NCBI GenBank assembly: GCA_964588325.1
Contig: CAZPOR010000014.1
Location: 4,656 to 68,655, forward strand
DNA: 64,000 bases
DNA from: Thiovibrio sp964588325
GTDB lineage: Bacteria; Desulfobacterota; Desulfobulbia; Desulfobulbales; Desulfurivibrionaceae
Direction of reading: 5' to 3'
In this document: positions 7,977 to 16,087 of the stretch, piece by piece
How the letters are laid out: each line of letters begins with the position of its first letter
How positions within the stretch are numbered: the stretch's first letter is position 1
The notes under the pieces: model-generated
The model's input: only the letters and a program-made list of their open reading frames with translations
The model's database searches: none
Told to the model about the DNA's origin: nothing
Made by a program: the position numbers and the translations under genes

Positions 7977-8978
7977 ATGGCAACTTTTGAAAAAAGAGGT
8001 CCTTACCAAATTCGGGCAAAAGTGCGGCGCAAAGGCCATCGCACCGTTACAAAAACTTTTGAAAACATGGCAAACGCAAGGTCCTGGGCCAGAGACGTTG
8101 AATCCGAAATGGACCACGGAACCTATACCAACATACGAGTAGCAGAGCAAACCACCCTCCGCGCCGCCCTGCTGCGATACCACGAAGAAGTCTTCCCCCG
8201 GTTAGCCAATGGTGGCCTCGGCGAAAAAGCGCGGCTCTGGAGACTGACTAACGAGTTGGGAGAGTTGTCTCTTGCCACCCTGGAATCATTCCATATTGCA
8301 AAATACAGGGATCAGAGAATAAAAGTCGGTGCTGCCCCGCAAACAGTCAAACACGAAATTGGCTTGCTCAATAGAGTGCTCAAACACTGCATAATGGATT
8401 GGGGAATCCCTCTCCCTCGCGGGATCGTCACCGCCCAAGTTAGAAAACCCTCCCTTCCATCTGGCCGGGACCGGCGATTGGAGGAAGATGAAGAAAAAAG
8501 ACTCATAGAAGCTGCGGAGAAGTCAAAAAGCAGGGACATTCCGGCTGTCATTATTATAGGATTGGAGACAGCAGCCAGGTGTGGCGAAATCGCAGGAATG
8601 AAATGGGAACACATCAACTTTGCAAAAAAAACTTGGCACATCCCAACAACCAAAACAAAAGTGCCGAGGACTGTGCCCTTATCCCCCAAGGCGATTGAAA
8701 CATTGAAAAAATTAAAAAATCTGCCTCGCCGCATCGACGGTCGCGTATGGTCTTTAAGCAGCCACAGCATTAGCCAGGCTTTTACCCGGATATGCCGACA
8801 AGCAAAGATTGAAGGATTCCACTTCCACGACCTCCGTCATGAAGCGACCAGTCGTCTTTTTGAAAAGAAGGGATTTGGGATAATGGAGGTGGCCAGTATC
8901 ACCGGCCACAAAACCCTTACCATGCTGAAAAGATATACTCATCTCCGGGCTGAGGATTTGGCGGCGCGGATGGGGTAA
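7977..8978 (+). CDS. int: Tyrosine recombinase / integrase of the island
   Basis: Catalyses insertion and excision of the element at the tRNA-Arg site. The 333-residue protein has an N-terminal arm-binding-like region (residues 1-60, starting ATFEKRGPYQIRAKVRRKGH), a SAM-like core-binding region to about 160, and the catalytic domain with all expected residues: Arg201 (TAARCGEIAGMKW), a Lys near 226, His284 and Arg287 (HDLRHEATS), His311 (ITGHKTL) and nucleophile Tyr320 (KRYTHL). It therefore looks active. It lies 105 bases inside the left attachment site, the normal position for an island integrase. Confidence 0.95.
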   Translation: MATFEKRGPYQIRAKVRRKGHRTVTKTFENMANARSWARDVESEMDHGTYTNIRVAEQTTLRAALLRYHEEVFPRLANGGLGEKARLWRLTNELGELSLATLESFHIAKYRDQRIKVGAAPQTVKHEIGLLNRVLKHCIMDWGIPLPRGIVTAQVRKPSLPSGRDRRLEEDEEKRLIEAAEKSKSRDIPAVIIIGLETAARCGEIAGMKWEHINFAKKTWHIPTTKTKVPRTVPLSPKAIETLKKLKNLPRRIDGRVWSLSSHSISQAFTRICRQAKIEGFHFHDLRHEATSRLFEKKGFGIMEVASITGHKTLTMLKRYTHLRAEDLAARMG

Positions 8979-9043
8979 TTTGGACCGCTCCCTGATTTTT
9001 CCTTGTTTTTCTGTATATAAAATATTATATATGAAATATAGAT

Positions 9044-9367
9044 ATGAGAGACATAAGCTTCCACGGCACATCAAAAAATGATCTTCGCGTTTTCCCGTCG
9101 GATGCGCGCGGTGAGGCAGGATACCAGCTTAGCAAGGTGCAGCAAGGGCTTGAACCATCAGATTGGAAGCCCATGCTAAATATTGGTCCTGGCGTCTGCG
9201 AGATCAGAATCAGGGAAGAAAGTGGCCAGTATCGGATACTCTATGTTGCCAAATTTGCCGATGCAGTCCATGTTCTTCACGCCTTTCAGAAAAAGACTCA
9301 ACGAACCGCCAAGGCGGACATAGAATTAGCCAAAAAACGATACAAAGAAATCGGGAGGACGCCATGA
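9044..9367 (+). CDS. RelE/HigB-like toxin (phage Gp49-like family)
   Basis: A 107-residue protein resembling the Gp49/HigB-type RelE-fold toxins, which as a group cleave translated mRNA on the ribosome. Features: FHGTSKNDLRVFP at the start, the beta strands around CEIRIREESGQYRILYVAKF, and VLHAFQKKTQRTAKADIELAKKRYKE at the end, which is the hallmark C-terminus (F-KK-Q-T) of this family. Its stop overlaps the antitoxin start by four bases (ATGA). Toxin-first order is characteristic of higBA-type operons. Most likely a maintenance module of the island. Confidence 0.88.
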   Translation: MRDISFHGTSKNDLRVFPSDARGEAGYQLSKVQQGLEPSDWKPMLNIGPGVCEIRIREESGQYRILYVAKFADAVHVLHAFQKKTQRTAKADIELAKKRYKEIGRTP

Positions 9368-9642
9368 CAGAGACATTCAAAAGCGTATGGGATGCGTTGG
9401 AAACCGATCCCGCCGAACGGGAAAGCATGAAAATCAAAAGCCGTCTCATGATGGATATTGAGCGCTGCATAAAAAAGCAGGGCTTGACTCAAAAGCAGGC
9501 GGCCCAAAAAATGGGTGTTACCCAGCCCAGGATCAGCGATCTGGTACGTGGAAAAATCAACCGTTTCACCATCGACATGCTGGTGAATATGCTGGCCCGC
9601 CTAGGAATGCATGTGGAGGTAACTCTACAGGATGCCGCTTGA
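9364..9642 (+). CDS. XRE-family antitoxin (HigA-like)
   Basis: A 92-residue protein with a helix-turn-helix at about residues 40-65 (LTQKQAAQKMGVTQPRISDLVRGK), then the typical FTIDMLVNMLARLGMHVEVTL ending of the small antitoxins paired with Gp49-type toxins. It should neutralise the upstream toxin and repress the pair's promoter. The start ATG at 9364 overlaps the toxin stop by 4 bases, giving translational coupling. Alternative longer frames upstream are only overlap with the toxin gene. Confidence 0.88.
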   Translation: MTETFKSVWDALETDPAERESMKIKSRLMMDIERCIKKQGLTQKQAAQKMGVTQPRISDLVRGKINRFTIDMLVNMLARLGMHVEVTLQDAA

Positions 9643-9713
9643 TTGCCCTACTGAAGAAAGCGACCGCTTTGTCGGCCCACCGCCGCCATTTAAACCCTTC
9701 TTGCCATGCTGCA

Positions 9714-9761
9714 CGCTACACCCACTTAAAAGCAGAGGATCTGTCCGTAATGCTGGGTTGA
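9714..9761 (+). pseudogene. Remnant of a second tyrosine integrase, C-terminal end
   Basis: In the frame ending at TGA 9759-9761 the sequence reads RYTHLKAEDLSVMLG. This matches the end of the island integrase (RYTHLRAEDLAARMG), including the catalytic Tyr context, but no integrase sequence remains upstream in that frame. The DNA differs enough to be a different integrase rather than a recent copy. It marks an older insertion or a recombination junction inside the island. Confidence 0.7.
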
Positions 9762-9993
9762 GTTTTTTTATTTTTGCCCCTGCTCCAGTTTAAAATAATA
9801 ATACAGGTGGCAGACTGAGCTTTTTCCATCGCCAGGTTCTATTCCTTGCTGATCTGGCCAGACTTTTTCCCATCAGGCAAAAATTTCAGGGGCCTCCTGC
9901 ATCTTGCGTTCTGAATCTCCAGGGGCACGATTCGCACCAAGGTTGTCGCGGTTGGTGCGGCAACCACACTTTTACTTCACGCCAACTTCGTAT
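9762..9993. other. Non-coding stretch between integrase remnant and helicase
   Basis: No gene is seen. An inverted repeat CGCACCAA (9933-9940) with TTGGTGCG (9952-9959) lies just past the stop of the leftward helicase gene and could end its transcript, though no T-run follows on the minus strand. The remainder looks like decayed sequence. Confidence 0.4.
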
Positions 9994-12423
9994 CTAAGCT
10001 TGTGCCACTTCCCAGAATAACGACTCCGGTGACTGGATCTGATACCCCATTGCCCGGTAACCGCGTTGACGTTTGTCCCACATGCGGGCAAGTTGCAATT
10101 GATCCTTCTCGGCGTAGTCGTAAATACGCACGTTCTGCTTGTCGACATGCTCACGGTGCAAGCGTCCAGCATATTGTTGTAGAGTCCCTTTCCAGGATAT
10201 CGGCATGGCCAGGACCAGCGTATCCAGCGGTGGATGGTCAAACCCTTCACCGATCAGACGACCGGTGGCGAGCAAAACTCGCGGGGCGGATTCATCCAGT
10301 GCCTCCAGTTCGGCAAACACTTTCGACCGCTGCTTTTTAGATAAGCGGCCATGCAGGACAAAGCAGTGTTCGACCTCATCACCCAGCACCTCCTGCAACA
10401 ACGGTAAGTGATCTGTCCGCTCGGTGAGCACCAGCACCTTGCGGCCCTCTCGATAGGCTGCCGATACATCCTCGGCAATGCGCCGATTGCGTTCGACATC
10501 GTTGGCGAGAATGCGGAATACTTCCTGAATCGGTGAATCCGGCGGAATCTCCGGAGCGAACAAAACTCTAGGCCAGACCGCTAGCTGTGTCGGTAAGTTT
10601 TCTGGCCTTGCTGCGCTATGGCGTATTGGACCGCACTGCATGAAGATAATCGGCTGTTGTCCGTCGCGGCGTACCGGCGTAGCGGTCAGCCCGACTACAT
10701 ATTTGGCCTTGGCCTGTTTAAGGATCGCTTCAAAAGAAAAGGCAGATAAATGATGGCACTCATCAACGATGATCTGCCCATAACCGTCGAGAAGTTCGCC
10801 CATATCTTCCCGGCGAGACAGCGACTGCATCACGGCGATGTCGATCTTACCGGACAGTTTATTTTTCCCTCCGCCGATAGCACCTAACCCGCCTTTAGAA
10901 ATCTCCAAAAAACCTGACAACCGCTCCTGCCACTGTCGTAGCAGTTCGGCACGATGAACCAGGACCAAGGTGCTCACCTTACGCCTTACAATCAGAGCAG
11001 CGGCGGTGACCGTCTTGCCGAACGCCGTTGGGGCACAAAGAACGCCGATTTCGTGCTTAAGCATCTCCTTTACAGCTGCCTTCTGATCTTTGCGCAAGGT
11101 TCCGGCAAACTTTACCGTCACTTTCCGGCCCAATAACCGTTCATCATGGAATACAGAGCTGATGCCATTGTCTTGCAACAATGTCAGGATGGCACCAAGG
11201 CATCCCCTCGGCAGTGCAATATGCTGGGGATAATTCTCGGCGCAGCCAATGATACGGGGCTTGTTCCAGACCGGCAGACGCATGGCCTGGGTTTTGTAGA
11301 ATTCAGGATTCTGGAACGCCGCCAGCCGAATCAGACGATTGGACAGGGGTTGAGGTAACTCGGCCTTGGCAATGAAAATCTGGTTGGCCAGCACCAGGGT
11401 CAGGGATTCCGGTAAGAGTCCGGAACCCCTGGTGGGCGCAGGTGTTCTGCGCTGCCAAGGTTTGCTGTCCTCTTCCAAGGCAAAGGCTACGTCAAGGGGA
11501 TGTCGATCGCCACTTGCTCGCAAGATTGCGTCTTCCAATTCCGCCCGGAAAAACGGTCGAAACGATGCGAGAAAAGCCCACTGATCAGGATAAGGCTCCA
11601 GATGTTCATCAACGAACACGCTGCGCCCTAGTGCTCTGGGCTGTTTCTGCAAGGGGAGTGCAATCAGGTTGCCGAACCCGCCCTTGGGCAGGGTGTCCTG
11701 ATTAGGGAAAAGGCGATCATAGCTTCCCAGAGACAATTGCCGCGTGCGGTCGCAGGTGTGGCTGATTAGCGCGGCTCCGAGTTGCCTGGCCTCGCGGGCT
11801 GGAACCGGATCAGCAAAGAAGATCCAAACGTGTGCACCTTGACCGGAGCGGGAGATTTCCAGCGCTGCGGGGATCGCCATCTCCCGGCAGGACTGCATAA
11901 ATGCTTTAGCATCTTCGCGCCAGTCGGCTTCGTCGAAATCGGCGGTCAGAAAATAGCAACTGTCATCGGCCAAGAGGGGGTAGACGCCGATAGTCTTTTT
12001 CCCTGCCAGATGGTCGTAGATCACCTGATCGGTCACAGGCAGCAGCACGCGGTGGCTACACTCACCGCATTTAACTTTAGGCTTGTGGCAGATACCGGGC
12101 TTCCATTCTATGCCGCAGGCCGGAGAATAACCGGATGCGCCCTTGGTCGATTCCCAGCGCAGCGGATAGACATCGGTTCGCCCTCGAAACAACCGGCGGA
12201 AGAGAACAATTTTGTCGGCGGCAGTGAACTGACTTGTGACTGGGACGGTCTCGATAGGTGGGGTATTCAATTCAGCGACAGGTAGCTCACCCCAAACGAT
12301 GCCGTGATGGGTCAGCAGAGCTTTGAGACGGTTGTTTTCCTCCCGAAGTCCCTGGAGTTCACCAGATGTCTCGGTGGATAGCCCATCGGCTTGCTTCTTT
12401 TTTTCATTATAGTTCGTGCCCAT
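9994..12423 (-). CDS. TOTE-type primase-polymerase / superfamily 2 helicase fusion
   Basis: An 809-residue two-part protein. After an N-terminal coiled coil (about 20-36, GELQGLREENNRLKALL), a domain like the archaeo-eukaryotic primase of TOTE conflict systems follows: a Cys cluster (Cys103, Cys112, Cys119, Cys122) that could hold zinc, the metal-binding DFD (Asp162, Asp164) and SGQGAHVW (193-200). The second half is a superfamily 2 helicase with the P-loop APTAFGKT, the DECH box (IVDECHH), TATPVRRDG and a conserved C-terminal lobe (RVLLATGRLIGEGFDHP, QYAGRLHRE). Proteins with this architecture have been proposed to act in defence against foreign nucleic acid; that role is inference here. It lies between two toxin-antitoxin pairs and is encoded against the integrase. 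Confidence 0.85.
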   Translation of the reverse strand: MGTNYNEKKKQADGLSTETSGELQGLREENNRLKALLTHHGIVWGELPVAELNTPPIETVPVTSQFTAADKIVLFRRLFRGRTDVYPLRWESTKGASGYSPACGIEWKPGICHKPKVKCGECSHRVLLPVTDQVIYDHLAGKKTIGVYPLLADDSCYFLTADFDEADWREDAKAFMQSCREMAIPAALEISRSGQGAHVWIFFADPVPAREARQLGAALISHTCDRTRQLSLGSYDRLFPNQDTLPKGGFGNLIALPLQKQPRALGRSVFVDEHLEPYPDQWAFLASFRPFFRAELEDAILRASGDRHPLDVAFALEEDSKPWQRRTPAPTRGSGLLPESLTLVLANQIFIAKAELPQPLSNRLIRLAAFQNPEFYKTQAMRLPVWNKPRIIGCAENYPQHIALPRGCLGAILTLLQDNGISSVFHDERLLGRKVTVKFAGTLRKDQKAAVKEMLKHEIGVLCAPTAFGKTVTAAALIVRRKVSTLVLVHRAELLRQWQERLSGFLEISKGGLGAIGGGKNKLSGKIDIAVMQSLSRREDMGELLDGYGQIIVDECHHLSAFSFEAILKQAKAKYVVGLTATPVRRDGQQPIIFMQCGPIRHSAARPENLPTQLAVWPRVLFAPEIPPDSPIQEVFRILANDVERNRRIAEDVSAAYREGRKVLVLTERTDHLPLLQEVLGDEVEHCFVLHGRLSKKQRSKVFAELEALDESAPRVLLATGRLIGEGFDHPPLDTLVLAMPISWKGTLQQYAGRLHREHVDKQNVRIYDYAEKDQLQLARMWDKRQRGYRAMGYQIQSPESLFWEVAQA

Positions 12424-12488
12424 ACTACAATACGCTTGGCAATTTGTCGTAATATCTCACGAACACAAAACGGAAGATCGATCAGCCA

Positions 12489-12758
12489 TTACAAATCAAG
12501 CTCTGAGTGAGAACCGAGTCGTACAAGCCGTAGCGTTTTGGTGTCTGGTTTCTTGTAGATCAATAACAGGTCGGGCTTGATGTGACATTCACGGTATCCC
12601 ATCCACTCGCCCACCAGTGCATGGTCCCGGTACTTCTCTGTCAGCGGGTGGTCTGTTGCCAGCGCTGTCAACACATCGAAAAGTTCACCTTCCAACGCGG
12701 CCCGGTGTGGCCCTTTCGCTTCCCGCATAATCCCGCTTGAAGGCGGAAGAACGCTCAA
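12489..12758 (-). CDS. yafQ: YafQ-family toxin
   Basis: An 89-residue RelE-superfamily ribosome-dependent mRNA interferase. The family pattern is plain: HPLTEKYRDHALVGEWMGYRECHIKPDLLLIYK, followed by LRLVRLGSHSELDL. The equivalents of E. coli YafQ His50, His63, Asp67 and His87 are present; Trp68 is Leu and the terminal Phe is Leu here, so activity could be altered. Its start overlaps the antitoxin gene by 4 bases. The pair dinJ-yafQ is encoded leftward towards the helicase gene. Confidence 0.9.
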   Translation of the reverse strand: MSVLPPSSGIMREAKGPHRAALEGELFDVLTALATDHPLTEKYRDHALVGEWMGYRECHIKPDLLLIYKKPDTKTLRLVRLGSHSELDL

Positions 12759-13018
12759 TCGTCCGCATTCATGTCGGCCATCAAGTCCTTTACGTTCTTG
12801 AAGCGCTGCCCCTTTCCAGTTTCAAGCTCCTGCATCGCGGCCTTAGTTTTGGCGTTAGGAGTTCTCACGTCGAACGGCAAAGTGTGCTCACGCGCCACTT
12901 TGGTCAGCAACATTCGCACCGCATCCGATACGGTCAAACCCATTTTCGCCAAAACGGTTGTGGCTTCCTTTTTTACGGCCTCATCAATGCGGGCCTGAAC
13001 CAATGCATTCGCAGACAT
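12755..13018 (-). CDS. dinJ: DinJ/RelB-family antitoxin
   Basis: An 87-residue antitoxin with the N-terminal ribbon-helix-helix (SANALVQARIDEAVKKEATTVLAKMGLTVSDAVRMLLTKVA) typical of DinJ, and a C-terminal acidic tail that would wrap the toxin. It binds YafQ and represses the shared promoter. The next base block upstream (13019-13035) carries AGGAGG, a strong ribosome site. Antitoxin-first order is the normal one for this family. Confidence 0.92.
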   Translation of the reverse strand: MSANALVQARIDEAVKKEATTVLAKMGLTVSDAVRMLLTKVAREHTLPFDVRTPNAKTKAAMQELETGKGQRFKNVKDLMADMNADD

Positions 13019-13214
13019 AGTATTTTCCTCCTGTTGTGAATGACATTGTAATACAAAAAATGATTGCGGTCAATCGTCGTTTACAGCACATAAAAAAAAC
13101 CGGGACAAAAATGTCCGTAACGCGTCATTCCGGTGGGGTGATCTTGCCCAGTATGAACGGACACCCTGTTAAACGAGTAAAATTTGCGACAGAGGTGACC
13201 CATGAGCAAGAGAA

Positions 13215-13406
13215 GTGGCCCCGGAAAACACCCCCCAGGAACAGGTATTAAAAAATACCTACAAAGGGGTCTTGAACGAGAAGGCCAACGCCAAGCTGCA
13301 AGAACAAATTGAAAAAGACAGGCAGGGGCTTTATGTCTGGAGTCAAACGGAGGGGCGGTTGGTGAAGAGACAGTTCCCGAGCACAAGAGTAGCGCCGGGC
13401 AGATAG
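13215..13406 (+). CDS. Uncertain small reading frame in the island
   Basis: A GTG-started frame of 63 residues (APENTPQEQVLKNTYKGVLN and a Lys/Gln-rich helix after it, then GLYVWSQTEGRLVKRQF) has protein-like composition. An overlapping ATG frame at 13203-13313 would give a 36-residue basic peptide (SKRSGPGKHPPGTGIKKYL). Only one can be real and the ribosome-site evidence (AAGAGAA) is weak for both. No family recognised. The bases 13155-13202 look like a leader, but I see no matching transposase. Confidence 0.25.
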   Translation: MAPENTPQEQVLKNTYKGVLNEKANAKLQEQIEKDRQGLYVWSQTEGRLVKRQFPSTRVAPGR

Positions 13407-13443
13407 AAGCGATCCGGCGCAAGCAATACCCGGCGAGAAGACG

Positions 13444-14535
13444 TTAAAAGGCTTGCACCGCGACGGATAAGCTAAAAATATCCTCCAAATTGGAGGGTAC
13501 TTGGTACACAGAACCATTATAAAAATTGATCGCTACATGGCCACTACTGGCAGGTGAGGCAGTCCAATAATCGTATCGCCTCCAGCCGGACGGTGCGCCA
13601 ATAGTTCCGTTTCCGCTGTTAAAGCTCTCCCAAATGTCTGCCATATCAGTATAATCGCCATGGTCAGCCAAGTAATATATGCTACTTATATTGCTTTGCC
13701 CATCACCCAGAGAGGGCAAAGCCAAACGCACCCCGTTGATAGTGGCGTAACGGAACGTGTTGTCGGTATTGCTCCCCGTATTCTGGTGGCCATTGACATC
13801 TTCAGTAAAGATGACATCCAACTCGTCATGATTGAAGGCGTCATCCTCGCCATTCGCTACTCCGTAGTCACTTGTGCCATCCCCGTTGTGATCCCAATAA
13901 TAGTACCAGCGTCCCGCGAGTTGCACAGGGAAAATCAAATTCCCATAATCTCCCAAGTCAATCACCGCATCCCCCGCGTGTACTCCGGTGGTGCCGTTGC
14001 CGTTGGCAGGCGAAGACATTGCGCTTATGGTGCTCTCGATATTCGCCAGGGCGGTGGCTAAAGTAGATGCTTCGCTTGTCACCTGGGAAAGCCAAACAGA
14101 CACCACGGTTTGACCGTTTGCGGAAGCAAAGGCTGTAAGTTCCGAAGGGGCATCCAAGACATTACGGAAAGCTTCCGCAGCAGAAGCCCGGTTTTGTAGT
14201 GTTTGACCCAAATCTCCGTCAAGGGCTGAACAGAAAGCCAAGCGTTCGGCCCATGTGTCGTAGCCGTTTACGTTAAAAAACTCAATAATCCCTGCGGCTG
14301 AAGTATCGTCCAAAGTGAGGCCGAATCCGGCCCGAGCAATCTCTTGCACCAGGGAATTCTCGCCATTCGACAACGAAGCGGCCCGGCTGGTCATATAGGT
14401 GTTAACCAATGAGTTTATATCGCTGTAGTCGCCGGCACGGTCATACATACCAGTCAATGCCGCCATTTGCTCAGAGGTAAGGGGAGTGCCTAAAACCATA
14501 AGGCCATATTCGTTTATAAGATTGAAGTCAAACAT
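13444..14535 (-). CDS. Putative exported Ca-binding protein with DUF1566/C-lectin-like end
   Basis: A 363-residue protein. Residues 1-160 are helical and acidic (FNLINEYGLMVLGTPLTSEQ and later GFGLTLDDTSAAGIIEFFN), like the N-terminal region of some type-I-secreted or surface proteins. Around 220-235 there is an EF-hand/dockerin-like loop, DHNGDGTSDYG. The last 55 residues (GWRRYDYWTASPASSGHVA, then FYNGSVYQV and SLSVAVQAF) resemble the DUF1566 / C-type-lectin-like fold. No classical signal peptide is present. Immediately after it come two lipoprotein genes. Function unknown: adhesin or surface-exposed cargo is my guess. Confidence 0.55.
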   Translation of the reverse strand: MFDFNLINEYGLMVLGTPLTSEQMAALTGMYDRAGDYSDINSLVNTYMTSRAASLSNGENSLVQEIARAGFGLTLDDTSAAGIIEFFNVNGYDTWAERLAFCSALDGDLGQTLQNRASAAEAFRNVLDAPSELTAFASANGQTVVSVWLSQVTSEASTLATALANIESTISAMSSPANGNGTTGVHAGDAVIDLGDYGNLIFPVQLAGRWYYYWDHNGDGTSDYGVANGEDDAFNHDELDVIFTEDVNGHQNTGSNTDNTFRYATINGVRLALPSLGDGQSNISSIYYLADHGDYTDMADIWESFNSGNGTIGAPSGWRRYDYWTASPASSGHVAINFYNGSVYQVPSNLEDIFSLSVAVQAF

Positions 14536-14565
14536 TCCTAGCCATGCTTCCTTTTCGTTTTTCTT

Positions 14566-14874
14566 TTATTTGCACCCAGAACGGTCGATTTGCCCGTTCT
14601 GGGGATTTACTTTGGCACACTCATCATCCATCCAACTTGTGTCTTGAGGAATCCCTGGAGAAGGGGTTTTCAAGTCCGAAACCAAATTCATCACTCCCGC
14701 CACACCCAACACAGCAAGACCGGCCCCAGGCCCAAAAGTAGCAGAAACCAAGTTGGAATTGGTAGCATCCCCACCTGACAAAGTTCTACCGACACTCTGG
14801 CCGGCTAGTGTACTACATCCAGGCAGACAACCTAACACCACCACTGCAACGACCATCAAACAAGCCTTCTTCAT
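14566..14874 (-). CDS. Small lipoprotein
   Basis: The start is at 14874, giving KKACLMVVAVVVLGCLPGC, a signal peptide with lipobox LPGC. The mature part of about 80 residues is Gly-rich and includes a hydrophobic patch (FGPGAGLAVLGVAGVMNLV) and a polar C-terminus with two Cys (DDECAKVNPQNGQIDRSGCK). It is 4 bases downstream of the next lipoprotein gene and clearly in one operon with it. Not recognised as a named family; an entry-exclusion or surface-modifying lipoprotein is possible in a mobile element. Confidence 0.65.
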   Translation of the reverse strand: MKKACLMVVAVVVLGCLPGCSTLAGQSVGRTLSGGDATNSNLVSATFGPGAGLAVLGVAGVMNLVSDLKTPSPGIPQDTSWMDDECAKVNPQNGQIDRSGCK

Positions 14875-14878
14875 TATT

Positions 14879-15157
14879 TCAATCAATTCCGGCCCTGGCG
14901 GTTGTGTCGGTCTTTTCGTCACCCCCGATTCCCCCAAGGCTAGATGTGGAATCAGGGGTGACAACATCCACCGCTGTTACAACCCCGGCAACCCCTAACC
15001 CGACCACCGCTCCAACGGTTCCACCTAGCAAGCCACCATTTCTGCTATAATGCCGCGCTCTACGGTCTAAATCACTCCCCGCCTTCGTCCCACACCCAAC
15101 CAGCCCACCCATCAGCACCAGCATCATAGCCAGCACACCAATCTTCTTCATATCCAT
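14879..15157 (-). CDS. Small lipoprotein with glycine-zipper segment
   Basis: Begins at the ATG at 15157 (alternatives 15166 and 15151), with GGGAGG 9 bases upstream. The signal peptide ends in LVGC, a lipobox. After it comes a Gly-rich hydrophobic segment (GGLLGGTVGAVVGLGVAGVV) of the glycine-zipper kind that can insert into membranes, and a polar tail. Paired with the following lipoprotein gene. Glycine-zipper lipoproteins are sometimes cargo or lysis/exclusion proteins of mobile elements, but no specific function can be given. Confidence 0.65.
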   Translation of the reverse strand: MDMKKIGVLAMMLVLMGGLVGCGTKAGSDLDRRARHYSRNGGLLGGTVGAVVGLGVAGVVTAVDVVTPDSTSSLGGIGGDEKTDTTARAGID

Positions 15158-15166
15158 TTTAGCCAT

Positions 15167-15795
15167 CCTCCCTATCTTGCTATTTCCTGTTAAGTTTCAG
15201 GAGTTAGTTTATCAAATTTCCCCTTTAAATCCACCGAAATCTCAAGCCGCTACTGCATTTTCGGCAAAGCGCCTCTCAACATCCTCTTCAGCTTCCGCAG
15301 GCGGATCGCCGTCAATGATTTTGCGTGGTGAAGAGGGGTGGGAATGGATGCTTTGAGATTTTGTGGGGAGAGGAGGAGAGAAACTCTCAGCCAGGGGAAC
15401 TCCTGGCTGATGAAAGGCAACTGCAAAAAGAGGAAAGGAAAAAGGACGTTGCGCTACGCGCAATAAGTAAAACTAATACGTAATAGAAAAGAATTTGTAA
15501 AATAAAAGGTAAAATTGGATGGCTTAAAACTCTTACGTAATAGTTATATCTTATTGCGGTTTCGGCTGTCAAAACAAAAATATTGCCTGTCAAGTACACC
15601 TCTTCTTGACTATCCCCTCTCCCCCAAAATCCATAAAAACCGCCTTAAAATAATGCGTTTTAGGGATTCTGGACCTTCCTTTTCTCGCCAAACCAACTAA
15701 AATTCCAGACAGAGGGCCATGAACTCATTCATCGCACACAATGCTGCTGATGGATCGATCACAAAAATACCAAAATGGAGCGTGAGAGGAGAACA
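15167..15795. other. 629-base non-coding region before the replication genes
   Basis: No convincing gene. It holds a perfect 9-base hairpin (15387-15395 with 15402-15410, loop GGAACT), two copies of TACGTAATAG (15477-15486 and 15534-15543, 57 bases apart), and AT-rich stretches. Repeats and AT-richness beside Rep-like and DnaC-like genes suit a replication origin or the control region of the element. A minus-strand frame ending at 15242 has an acidic tail (GDPPAEAEEDVERRFAENAV) but no good start, possibly a decayed gene end. Confidence 0.45.
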
Positions 15796-16080
15796 ATGAC
15801 CACAACCATGGATATCATCCGCACCATGTACCCTGACAGGATCACCCTGTCTGTAGACGAGTTAGCCCCGCTAATCCATATGTCGCCATCATACATCCGC
15901 AAAGCAGTACGCGCTGGCAGGTTTCCCATCCCCTGGAGAAGAATCGGAAATCGTATCATGTTCCCGGTATCGACTGTCGTCACTACCCTTGATGAGTGTG
16001 GCTTACCTCCAGCGCCCGGCCGACGGGGTCGCCCCAGCAAAGCTGAACAGATAGCACGTCGGTGCCAGCAGGCAGGATGA
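15796..16080 (+). CDS. Helix-turn-helix DNA-binding protein
   Basis: About 94 residues starting at the ATG at 15796, where GAGGAGA lies 4-6 bases upstream; a start 21 bases earlier lacks such a site. The region DRITLSVDELAPLIHMSPSY followed by IRKAVRAGRFPIPWRRIGNR is a winged-helix/MerR-like motif of the excisionase or AlpA kind (HTH_17-like). The C-terminus is basic (GRRGRPSKAEQIARRCQQAG). It is the first gene of a three-gene rightward run with the Rep-like and DnaC-like proteins. It may be the excisionase or a transcription regulator of the module. Confidence 0.65.
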   Translation: MTTTMDIIRTMYPDRITLSVDELAPLIHMSPSYIRKAVRAGRFPIPWRRIGNRIMFPVSTVVTTLDECGLPPAPGRRGRPSKAEQIARRCQQAG

Positions 16081-16087
16081 GCGCCCA

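Noticed and set aside
13155..13210. Insertion-sequence-like leader before the 13203/13215 frames
   Set aside because: Looked like the left end of an IS3-type element, but no transposase sequence, inverted repeat or target duplication follows.
13444..14535. Diversity-generating retroelement target protein
   Set aside because: The lectin-like ending suggested a variable protein, but there is no reverse transcriptase and no template repeat in the island.
15242..15463. Minus-strand frame with acidic C-terminus
   Set aside because: Only the tail looks protein-like and there is no plausible start or ribosome site; possibly a decayed gene.
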